A stretch of DNA of 64,000 nt, taken from NCBI RefSeq assembly GCF_000003815.2, contig NC_049990.1:21018547-21082546 (forward strand), written 5' to 3'. A program made the position numbers and the translations under genes. Below, in pieces: positions 1-12,000 of the stretch; within the stretch, counting starts at the first letter, position 1; each line of letters starts with the position of its first letter. Source of the DNA: Branchiostoma floridae. Taxonomy: Eukaryota; Chordata; Leptocardii; Amphioxiformes; Branchiostomatidae. A model generated the notes under the pieces. The model was not told the origin of the DNA. It worked only from the letters and a program-made list of their open reading frames with translations, and did no database searches.

Positions 1-531
1 ATAAAATCTAATCACTGGACTTAGTAGATATCAGTTTGCGCAACACTACGTTTGTAGCTTTCATCATTATGCAACGAAAAACGAAGTTTCATTACAGTGG
101 TATGTACCAAAGTGCTGTATTTTGTCATAGAAAAAAATGATATCAGAGCCAATAAAAATGATGACGTCATCAATTTGGCCCCAAAAAAATCAGATTTAGA
201 ATTCTTTAATGCCCATCTATCAACATTCGTTACTGCTCCATTCTTTGATTAATTCATTAATAAAAAAACAGTGGAAGGTCAAAATGCCAATTTAGCCAAC
301 CGAGATACCTTAACAGAGGCAGCTGGAGATCAGCACTCAGACCTGAACGACATCACGCAACGTCCAACCCTTGCAGGACAGGGAACAACGGACGCTCAAC
401 CGGATTGTGAGTGAGTGCAGGTCACTCAAGCAATGGGTAGCTTTTGGAAACAGTCAGACTTTTCAGGTAGCATCCACTTTCTTTCCTCAGTGACTACATA
501 AAACGTTTGACCGTTTCCAACATCTATCCAA
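1..531. other. Left-edge non-coding stretch
   Basis: AT-rich sequence with no convincing exon on either strand. The short ORFs here lack splice signals that fit and show no family resemblance. It lies downstream of the last SBNO exon I could place, so the missing SBNO 3' end could be further left. The last bases (527-531) form the left target-site copy of the TIR element that follows. Confidence 0.5.
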
Positions 532-2862
532 CAGTAGGAAAGGTAACTAGATTTAGTAACCTTTCTTCAGCCAATTTCAGCCAATCAGCGTGCGCTCCGG
601 GCCATGACGTCATTTTCCCGCGGACCCGATCCTTCCATGCCAAGCTATCTCTCCGTTCATTTTCAATGCGAATTTTGGCTCTATATCTGCTTGGAGAACA
701 GTTCAAAGGTCAAAATACGTCATATCCGTCTTGTAGAACCCTTGTGGAAACAAGGTGAAAGCGCTGAAGCCAATTTTGATCGGCGAAAAACCACGAGAAT
801 CAACAATTTCTGGCCGGAATGGCGGCCAAATCGTCGGGTAAGTGGTCCATTTCTTCATTTTTTCATGTGATTTGACTGGTCTAACTTGTTATTTTCATGG
901 AATTTGTCGTAGTTTTTGTTGTTTTTCCGTGATTGTTTGGGGTGTCGTGAGTCGATTCCACCATTTTGTCTTTGTTTGTCTTGCGATGCAAAGAATTTTT
1001 GAGTTTTTGAAGTTGACCAGTTGCTTGCTCGGGGACAGCCAGCCGTATTGTTAGTGCACGGACATTTGCACACTTGCGGGTTGTTTCTTCGTAGAAAAAA
1101 TGATTTTATTTGCCTTTCGCGGCGGGTTAAACCAAATCTAAAAATTTTCTTGAATGAATCAAAGTCTCCACCATGCTTCTACATTGTTGGTTTGGGGCTA
1201 ATGGTGTTCTAGAAAATTTCCTCCTTTTTTGAACGGGTATAAGCCGCAATTTTAGCGATAATGGCTAAAGGTGGGGAGGGGGGCGTTGTTCTGCGGAGAT
1301 CGCTATGGGCATGAGTCCTGCCGTTTTTTATCTGTAATTTTCAATTGCATATCATTTTGACACAATCATGGAATATGTGTGACTTCTGAGATCATTGTGG
1401 CGACAAAATTGATGACTTGAATGATTTTTTGAAGGACATTTTAGTCTTCAGTATTTTGGGGATGGGTTCACGCATGTATGGAGTTTGGTTGTTCCTTTTA
1501 CTAGTATTTGTAAAAATGCTGTACTTTAATGTCTATTTTGCTGGACTTAGTCTGTTGTAATTTGTAGGTAGATTTGTGTGTTAGTAAATATTCTGCAGAC
1601 ATGACTAAGGCATTGACATGTATAATAATATGTGATGGTAGGACTACTGTGGCAGGGTTTGTATGTCAATTCTGAAATATTGTGCTTGCCCATAGGTGAC
1701 AAAATGGACCACTGCTACCAACTGAAAAGAAGATTCAGACTATGTGGAAGTGACAACAACACTTACCAATGATGTGGTACATCATATGGAGCAGTTTCTG
1801 AACCTCGTTAGGATTGATCCATCTGCCAACCTAATTAGTCTGTCACAAATTACCTTTGTTTATGTAATGTTAGATATAAGAATCACCTCAGTGTTGTGCT
1901 GTCAAAGAGGCAAAAGTTAATGAAGATACTGTAAGTTGTGTAGGGGCCATATAAAGTTCCCTAATTTTATTGGTTTATATTTGTATGACTACGGTCCTCA
2001 GTGTTATATCACCATAAGAGGCAAAAGTTTATGTGGGTATGTTGTGTTAGGACTAAATGAAGTTACCAGTACCCTGTGGTATCTGTTTTGTACATCATTT
2101 ATATTTGTATGACTATGTTCCTCAATGTTATGCCACCAAAAAGGCAAAAGTTAATGTTGATACATGGATGTTGTGTGAGGATGTTTAATCAATAGAGACT
2201 CTAAGACAGTGCTATGTGACCTTCGCACACTACCTGTTTTTTGATATATTAAATTATTATATTAGATTAAATAATCAAATTTATATTTATATGACTATAT
2301 GGTTCAAGTTTTGTGTGAAAGCCTCAACATATACTAGTACATGTAGTATGCATAACAGAACAAGGACTACAAGATGAGGAGTGTAATAAGTTTAAAATTC
2401 CGATGTACATAAATGTTTTTATTGATGTTAACAACATGAGTGTCAAAAATAAACATTGTTCGATGTATTTACTATAAAGTCTATTACATGTAATAAGTCT
2501 ATTACTAATGAAGTAAATACTACAATATTGATAGTAGGGCACCTCTCCCATCTAGTATTAACATTCTATCCAGAGGTTCTAAAGTTATCCTAACCAGAAA
2601 TATTCGGAAACTTAAACACACACTCAGATAGACACACAGACGACAGACACACAAAAAAAATGGAAGTAACAATATGAAACGGTAATGTACCAAAAGACAA
2701 AAAGCAAACAGATTTCATCAGGTGTCAACCACTTCCTCAAAGTTCCTGGATCTTCCTGGTTTTGGCGGCCATCTTGATTTGGGGTCAAATATTGGGGTCA
2801 TGGAAATGGCGCACTCTGATTGGCTGAAGAAAGGTTACTAAATCTAGTTACCTTCCCTACTG
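532..2862. mobile_element. TIR DNA transposon, non-autonomous, about 2.33 kb
   Basis: The left end begins cagtagg at 532 and the right end finishes cctactg at 2862. The outer 45 or so bases are inverted copies of each other, including ggtaactagatttagtaacc and a following gctgaagaaagg/cctttcttcagc block. Both ends are flanked by tccaa (527-531 and 2863-2867), a likely 5-bp target duplication. The inside has no transposase ORF. It is AT-rich and contains three diverged repeats. The superfamily is not identified. Confidence 0.75.
1885..2300. repeat. Three diverged tandem repeats of about 125 bp
   Basis: Three units each start near ctcagtgtt, contain gaggcaaaagtt or aaggcaaaagtt, and end with ttatatttgtatgact before the next unit. 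They lie inside the TIR element and are probably its subterminal repeats. Confidence 0.6.
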
Positions 2863-2938
2863 TCCAATTGCTTGAATAACTGTTATGTTACACATCTAAG
2901 ACCATTTTCATTAAGGAACATCAAAAGACTGTGCTGAC

Positions 2939-3044
2939 CTGAGCTGCAGCTTGACCTGGTACTGTGCGACTGTTCTCTCTAACAGGGCCATGAGTGTGAC
3001 GATCCCCCCACACAGCAAGCTCACACGGTAGCACCGACTGCCAA
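2939..3044 (-). CDS. SBNO: SBNO exon 21, last one found
   Basis: Encodes [20 protein letters not shown] and ends QVKLQLR at a gtcagc donor. It corresponds to CRTYYVLCGSVLSVW in SBNO1. The family continues for a further block (around RIVGLIIP in SBNO1) that I do not see between here and base 1. Confidence 0.85.
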
Positions 3045-6000
3045 CTGGACACATGGACAGAATAGGACAACAGAATTCATGTCTAAGGTCAAATACAAGA
3101 AACATAGCAATAACAATGATTGAAGACAATCACTTAATAAAAACATACCACACCATAAGAAATAAGAGGCATATCTATTCATTTTTGGCCAGGTAAGACA
3201 ATGTGTCACTGCAATCAAGTTGATATTTTCTTATCACAAAGGACAGACCCAGAAGGTAGCACGCGTAGTCCAGTGGTTAACGGCCCTGCCTCTGGAACTA
3301 GAAGCCGTGGGTTCGATCCCGGCTATGTCGCTCACCCGACATGCACGCAACCGGAAAGGGTTGCAGTCCTTAGGACAGGACGTTAAGCCGTGGTCCATTG
3401 TTCATTGTGCTTGTCGAAAAGAGCTAGGGGAATTTCCCCGGTACAATGAACCTGTAAATACTGTACATAGCGTCTGTCCTCTCTGTCACGACCAGTGGAA
3501 GACTAGCTCTTTAGTGAGCTAAAACTGGATCGAGATCACTTTTCCTTTCCTTTAGACAAGGTAAGGTAGTCCCATTGCCTTTTTGAGGTCATATATAGGG
3601 GCAGTGGGTTGTTATCCACTGTGTCTAGAGCACAGTATTGGACAGTAGAGCCCATTCCTTTTTCTTTGACCACCTCTTAAGGGCCTGGTGGTATAACATT
3701 TTTGATATGTAACTCTTATAACATTATTACAAAAATATGCACATTGTTTTGCAAGTTGCAACCCAACGGTGAACAATCATTTTCACCCAATATGTCAGTG
3801 ACTGAAAAAGGTCTATTAAAGGGTTTATGCCTGACATTTATAATGTGCTGTAAAAGTTTCTGAAAATTTGACATATTCCTTACCCGTACAGGCCTGTCCA
3901 TTCTTACAGTTGGGTCCGTGGATACAGTGCTGACTGGCCTCCTCATATTGCTGCTTCCACCCGTGTTCCGCCCTGTCCACAGCTACGTGGGAGTACCGGG
4001 ACAGGATCTCCGAGATTTCCTCATCAAAACTGGACACTCCTGTGTTGGGGCTACAGTAGGAAGAAGATGAAAACAACATTACCTACCTGTAATATATACG
4101 TCTTTGGCCCCCCGTCCCAATCTATGATGCAGTTGTTTCTTGTAATGTGATCTGACACAACTGACTTGTGCTGTTCTCTTCTTTTATTGCAAGAAACAAC
4201 TGCATAATAATAATAGATTAGGAGGGGGCTGAGGTCATAGACAGAGAGGACAACAAATATACACTAAGGATTAAGAAAGCCATCTGGATCAGAAAGTCTA
4301 CAGCAGTTATGAAGAGACGAGGGGGGTATAGACTCAGTCATGTTTGGAACCACAGCTTGCTGTTTAATCCCAAAGTGGCAAGGAGAAGTAGCGATAGCAA
4401 TGTTAATGTTTGAGAACGAATATTTGTTAGTACATTTACGTCACAAGAGGTCAAGTTCACTTTGTACTGATAGGACAACTCCAAGAAAGTAGAGAAGACT
4501 GTCAAAATATTTGTATAGTAGAAAAGTAAGGTTGTGTACAGAAGAAAATCATATTCAAGTTTATCAGCTGTTTTATGCACACAGAACTAGCATGCAGTTC
4601 TAAGGATTCAAAGTTTGACTTATATTTTTTAGTTTATAAAGTCCTGACCGTGCCACTTTGAAGAGATGGGTGGAGTTTTCCTTCTGAGTAGCCAGGATGT
4701 AGAGGCGACGCCCGCGCACCTCTCTCCGGCTGCAGTAGAACCCGTCTTTCTCCTTCTCGTGGTTTTTCGAACGCTGTACGGCTGAGTCCCAGTCCATGCC
4801 TCGGTCCACCGACAACACCACGTGTCTGGGAATATACAATGTAGGAACAAATAAATGATGTACAAAGTAGTACAAAATGTTATAAGGCCACAGCAAGTAA
4901 ATTTTAGACTGCAGACTGCAAATTAAATGCGAGAGGGCAAAAAAAATAAGATGGGTAAAAAAAAGATGCCTGGATTTTCAAAATAGACACCATAAATGTT
5001 GAAACAGTTATGGTGACAAAACATGGTATCACTATGAGCCAGCCAGTCTTTTACTTCTGTATTCAAGAAGTGCACAAAGTGACACTTGTATGATACACAA
5101 GTACATGTATCACATAACAAGTTGGAAGCTACACTCAAGGCTACCATACAGATGGCCATTTTACAACTACCCAGCTAATTTCACTTCTACAACTACAATC
5201 ATGGCTACGACGACATATTGTCCCATTTTGGTATTCTATTGTCATGTCATGAAAAATTTCTTCTTCCTTATACTTCCGAATACTCCACAAACAGATTTCT
5301 TCCTAGTGAAATGGACCAAGTTTTGAATTTTGTCCATTCACAAGTTTTCACATACTGAATCAGGTCCAGGTTCAGGTCCGGACCTGGACCTGATTCTCTG
5401 GACCTGAACCGGACCTGGATCTAAAATTTCTGTACTGGTACCCACCCCTAGTAGGAGCAATAAAGGTACAATGTGTACAATGACAACATATGGTATCAGG
5501 AACATCATTTCAGTGTGCAAGATTTTCTGTCTTTAAAAAAGGGCAAATTTCATACTTTCCAAACCAAAGTGTGAGAGTTTTTCAGAGCTACATAAGACCT
5601 TTGACACCACCCTTTAATAGTAAACTTTAGCATAACGTCTTTACTAGTTTTATTGGGTGGAACTCATTAGTGAGTTGCTGACTACCCTAGTCTTACCTGG
5701 TCACATGTGTTACCTGGTCACATGTGTTACCTGGTCACATGTGTTACCTGGTCACATGTCTTACCTGGTCACATGTGTTACCTGGTCACATGTGTTACCT
5801 GGTCACATGTCTTACCTGGTCACATGTCTTACCTGGTCACATGTGTTACCTGGTCACATGTGTTACCTGGTCACATGTCTTACCTGGTCACATGTGTTAC
5901 CTGGTCACATGTGTTACCTGGTCACATGTCTTACCTGGTCACATGTGTTACCTGGTCACATGTGTTACCTGGTCACATGTCTTACCTGGTCACATGTGTT

Positions 6001-9000
6001 ACCTGGTCACATGTGTTACCTGGTCACATGTCTTACCTGGTCACATGTCTTACCTGGTCACATGTCTTACCTGGTCACATGTCTTACCTGGTCACATGTG
6101 TTACCTGGTCACATGTCTTACCTGGTCACATGTCTTACCTGGTCACATGTCTTACCTGGTCACATGTCTTACCTGGTCACATGTCTTACCTGGTCACATG
6201 TCTTACCTGGTCACATGTCTTACCTGGTCACATGTCTTACCTGGTCACATGTCTTACCTGGTCACATGTCCTACCTGGTCACATGTCTTACCTGGTCACA
6301 TGTCTTACCTGGTCACATGTCTTACCTGGTCACATGTCTTACCTGGTCACATGTCTTACCTGGTCACATGTCTTACCTGGTCACATGTCTTACCTGGTCA
6401 CATGTCTTACCTTGTCACATGTCTTACCTGGTGATGTTGGTCCCATTGTGAACACCATGGAACACTTCCCGTGGGTCTCCTACCAAGTCCACTGAGGAGG
6501 CTGTAATGTCGACAAGACCCTCATTGTACCTACAGGCACAAATTGCAGATTAAACTTTGTGACAGTGTTAAAAAAACAAAAACACATTTCATTGTAAATA
6601 TAAAGGTTGTGTACTGTTGGCGTACTGACTATAGAACTGATGGTGGTGTACAGGAAATGCGAAATGGAATGAAATATGCAGCAAACTGAAATGAAATTGA
6701 AAGCTTATCAAAAGGCCCAAATCTAAAAACAAATAAACATGATCCTAGCCTCCTTGTCGACCCTGACCTTCTATGACTTATAAAGGTAGCTTGACGTGTA
6801 AATGACACCACCTGACAACTCTAAGCAACACTGCAGCACACTTATCGTGGTTTGCCACTCGAGTCTTTCTTAAGTGTAGATCCTAAATTAATATATATAT
6901 AATGCAGAATCTATACATGTATGTTTGCAAGGCAAAAATTTTGCGTGTTGAGTGACTTCTTGTTGTGTAACAAACACAGACAACATCAGACAAAGAAACA
7001 ATAATTACCATGGCATTGTTTTTTCTCCTGTGGGCATATAGAAAATGAATTCCATATACTCCACTGCTGATAGTTTTTCAAAAACATGATCAAAAGGGTA
7101 GAATGTCTTTAAAGATTGTTTTTGATACTTTTCTTTCAATAATGTAACAAAGAAAACAATTACGTGTCTGACGTGTATGATTTGTCTCGGCTGAAAACGC
7201 GTGTAATTTACCACCAACTCCACATGATTTTCTTTCATCTATAGTTCCTAATTTCTTCATTTTTCACTTCAGCTTCGGGCCTCGTCTGACGCAGGGTGTG
7301 TATTTTTGCTGTCCAGAAAGCTGGCAAGTTGCACCATGCCGGGAGACCAACAGCAAAGCCAAACTGGTGACACAGGTAAATGTGTTTTTGAAAATATCTT
7401 CACATCTCAGTGAACAAGGGGTTTCTTTTAAAATGACAAAATCTAAGATTTAAAATTACCCAGTGCCTTGTTTGGTGTAGAACGTTTTCTTTCTATCTTT
7501 CAATTTGCAAATAGCATTTTGCTGAGGCATGAAGCTTGGAAGATGTGATTTATGAGGATATTTTTTCAATCACATGGGAGCACAAGTGGTACATGTAATT
7601 AATAAGACTTAGTGTACCCACTACCAAGCATTTGCGGTAATCAACATACATACTGTAGTCACTGAGTTCGGGGTATTACCATATATACTGTATACTGTTG
7701 ATATGGAAAAATATTCACAGTGGCTTCGAGTTTGCACATTGTAATATCATGCAATTTCAGACCACAAAGATTATGCACTGTTTTCCTCTCAAAAGTATTG
7801 TATCCCTGAACGCCAATGTTAGTTTCCTAACTGGTCACTACATTCACCCTTGATGTCATCACCTGTCTTTATAGGATTACCATACAACAAAAAAGAAGAA
7901 AGATTTTTTAATGGTGCTTATTACAATAGAACTTTTTATTAGAAGAGAAGGGTGTCAATTTGCTGCAAAAAATACATTTGTGTTGCTACTAAAATGACAA
8001 TATCATTGTCACTGAAAATGTATTTGTAAAAACGACTATGTATTTTGATTCCACAAAATATTTGAAAAGCGGGAATTTGGAATTTCTGGTACATTACTTC
8101 CAGGCACCACACCCATGCAGCAGCCACAGACTGACTGGCAATCAATTGCGGACGCCACTGCGAGTATACCCAATGCCTTGTACATCTCCAGAGCAGGTAA
8201 AACTTGACAGTGTGTAATTCTGTGTTTTTTTGTCCTTCTACTGAAGTGACCTTGACTCGCTGGGTCTCGTCACATTTGTTGTGTGATTGTTGTAGGATCA
8301 CATACTTATTACCTTCCTCAGATCGTCGTGCAGGTTTCGTACAAAATTCAGCCATCTTGTTGCGAAAAAAAAATTGTCAGTGGTTGATTCTGCTTGAAAA
8401 TTCTATGACGTCAAAATCGTATGACAACCTATGCTGAATGTGATTGTGCCATTACCTTCTTGATAATGCTGATACATGATTTACCACATATAACAATAAA
8501 AAAGTTGAGGATGGGCTAAAATAAAAATCTTTATTGACGCGACAAAAGTACAGCAACTTTCGTAACGTTAACTGCGATACTAATGTGACTGCAATGTAGA
8601 CAAATCTGATTTCTAAAGCAAGCCATCTTAAACCATCAAACTGCAACAAACAGGCCGAAAGAGCATATAATTACATGTATATCAATGATTCAATCAAAAC
8701 ATTTTCTTATGGCTGACTGCTTAATTTCAAGAAAAATATTAGTGTCATGGCATCAAATGTGGTCGGCAGTAATTATACTGTTCAGTAGTTTGAAAAACAA
8801 ACTATGATTCCTAATTCTAATATTGACAAGATTTGTTAGCTATTTATATGCTAAATAATATTGAATTTAAAGTTTTGTCTACCGTGCTGTTGCTCATAGC
8901 AATCTAATAGTGGGCTCTGTCACTAATTCAGTCGGTAATGTTAGGGAACCTTATACTGAGATGTGTTGATGTTAGCTGAAGGTGGACATCACCATGCATA

Positions 9001-12000
9001 AATTATGCAAATAAATAGGTCATTTGCATGAAATCTACTTCATGGAGGTATGAGGTTACCAAAGTCTAGTTTTATTTATCTATTTAATATATCTATTGCA
9101 GTGTGTGCTTGGTACTCAAGATTTATCTATTCTGGATCTAAGTTGTACAGTTACTTTGAATTTTAATTTTTGACACAAAAATTGGATTTTTTAATACGCA
9201 AAATTTTAACTGTCCACCTCCAGCCTTTGGCATTTCTTGACTGGAGTTGGACAGTCAAAAATTAGTCAAATTCTGTGTTGGAAATAAATTGAACAAAAAA
9301 AAAGCATTCCCTGTTTAAAAAGCTCCTTTTTTTCTAATAGACCGCACATATCCGGGTGAAGCAAAGGGCCTTGGTGCCCTCTGTAGCTTCATCCACTCCC
9401 ACTACAGCTGCATAGCTGCCGCCATTATCATACTGCTCTCAGTGGGAGTGACTGTGGGACTGACGTTCATCACTAAAAAGGTAAACACTCCTGTACCACA
9501 AAGCCCACTATGAATAAATTTTCTGAATGTTTTGTTTTTCTAGCCAATGAAGTCAGAACAGTCTGCTTTTTTTGTCATTTGAAAAAAATATTTGGTGTTG
9601 ACGTACTGATGTACGTTTATATGCTTGTAGGAGATATTTGAACTGTCCACCACTGTGGATGCCTTAAAGAGCGATCATGACATTATACGAAAACTGTCCA
9701 CCACTGTCCACCTACTATCCACCGCTGTTGATGCCTTGAAACACAACCAAGACCACAAGCGCCAACTGATCACATCCGTTGATGCCTTGAAGGGTGAAGA
9801 AGATGACATGCGTCAACTGTCCATCACTGTTGAAGCCTTGAAGCGTGACCAAAGCAACTTGTCCACCACTGTTGACGCCTTGAAGAACAACCAAAACGAC
9901 ATGTCCACCACTGTTGACGCCTTGAAGAACAACCAAAACAAAATGTCCACCACTGTTGACGCCTTGAAGAACAACCAAAACAAAATGTCCACCACTGTTG
10001 ACACATTGAAGAACAACCAAAACAAAATGTCCACCACTGTTGACGCCTTGAAGAACAACCAAAACGACATGTCCACCACTGTTGACGCCTTGAAGGCTGA
10101 CCAAAGCGACATGTCAATCACTGTTGACACCTTGAAGGCTGACCAAAGCGACATGTCAATCACTGTTGACACCTTGAAGGCTGACCAAAGCGACATGTCA
10201 ATCACTGTTGACACCTTGAAGCGGGACCAAGTTAACATGTCCACCACTGTTGACACCTTGAAGCGCAACCAAGACCACATGCGCCAACTGTGTACGTCCA
10301 CATCTGCTGATGCCTTAGAGCACATCCAAAATGACATTCAGCAACTGTTAACCACTGTCGATGCCTTGATACGCAGTCAAGACGACACACGCCAACTGTC
10401 CACCACTGTTGATGCCTTGAAGCATGGCCACAATGTACGCCAACTGTCCCCCACTGTTGATGCCTTGAAGAGAGAGTACCATGACAATATGTCCACCACT
10501 GTTGACACTTAGATTTCATACTGAAGGTAACATTTTTTTTGGCCAAACCTTTTTATTTATTCGCTCACTTGCATCAGTTTTGGAGTTCCCAGAGGATCAT
10601 GTCATCCATGTAATCAAATCAACATGGCCTTACCGGTATCAATAATTTCTATGCCTGCAGGACTTTTGCATAAATAGATGAAGTACATCTAATGTGGCAT
10701 TGATATCATCTTACTTCCTCAATCAAAAATGTACTAGCAATGTACACATGTGGTTATGTTGTGTTTCACTAACTCAAAGCTTTTACTTATGCTGGCATCA
10801 AATAAAACTAATGCAGAGAAACCTGTTCTACTGCAATAATGTACTTTGTTAATTTTAAACTGTTTTCTGATAGTATACCAGTTTCCTGGTAGTATTCCTA
10901 GCTTTCTAGCTGTGGTTTTGAGTTTGCGGTAGGGACATCCAGCGAACTTACAATAAATTAACAGTACTCAACTGTGCAAGTCACATGATGTAATGAAAAT
11001 CCCGGCGCCTCTACGAATGGCCTGGTCAGAAACCACTTAATTGTAACTCGGCAAGGGTGCTAAAGACGGACAGAACAGTCCGCTTTTGACGTTGACAGGA
11101 GTTTTCTGATATTATAAATTTCCCTCTGTTGTATACCAGTTTTCCAACGGAATTCTTGTTTCTGATTTTTTTTAGTCTGCAGGCTCAATGTAACATAACC
11201 TGTTTGGCCTTGTAATCTATTAACTTTTGCAATTTAGTCCTCCTTTTTTATCACAGTTCTACAAATGTATTTCCTTGTATTTTATGCTATTTGTAGCAGT
11301 TCATTAGCATACTATCTCATATTATCTTTCCCAATCTATTGGCAACAATCACAGATCATGAGTAAATAATGTAGCCACACTAATACAACAACATTGTAAA
11401 AATGTAATCTTGGCTAATACTGGGTAGAATTCTGAAAATAAAACATGTTACATACATTTACCACCCACTGTGTTTCAATCCATCCATGGTTACCGTACCA
11501 TTCAATTATACTACAGTCAAACCTGTATATGAAGACCACTCAAGGGACCCAGCAAAAGTGGTCTTCATACATAGGTGGTCTTTATATAGAAAACAACGTG
11601 GCGGCAGTAAAGAAACTGACAAGTCAGAACATCGATAATTTATGCATGAAACGCATTTGTCTTTCTTACAAGAATAACACGATGTCATATAAAATTAATG
11701 CTAAAATTACGTATACTTATGTTATTCTTCGTATTAAAAAGTATTAAATTTGTAATGATATTTATAATAGATATATTATAAGAATGATTTGAAAAAGAAA
11801 AACGGTGGTAATTCGTCCGGCTTTTTGCAGCGTGCCGTGCCGGTGCTGGCATAATTTTTTCTCATACCGCGGCCCTAATGTGACAACAAATATTCTGTAA
11901 CTGAGGTATCACGCGGCTGCACGCCGGCACATCGTGCACATCGACGAACATTTTTACCCAAAACGTAATCGCTATGATCAGAAAATGTTGCAGGCTTCTT

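Noticed and set aside
3245-3330. Functional tRNA gene
   Set aside because: It has boxes A and B but no complete cloverleaf or acceptor-stem pairing that I can form, and it continues into a SINE body.
5657-6495. Three long overlapping plus-strand ORFs (236-264 codons)
   Set aside because: They are a by-product of the 17-bp repeat, which has no stop in any frame. There are no splice signals or domains; the region is an SBNO intron.
7939-8355. Minus-strand 138-codon ORF
   Set aside because: No recognisable domain, no fitting splice sites for SBNO, and it overlaps the second exon of the nested plus-strand gene.
9715-10337. Minus-strand ORFs of 97-174 codons over the coiled-coil repeat
   Set aside because: Antisense shadows of the 42-bp coding repeat. 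The plus strand has phase-matched exons and a transmembrane segment.
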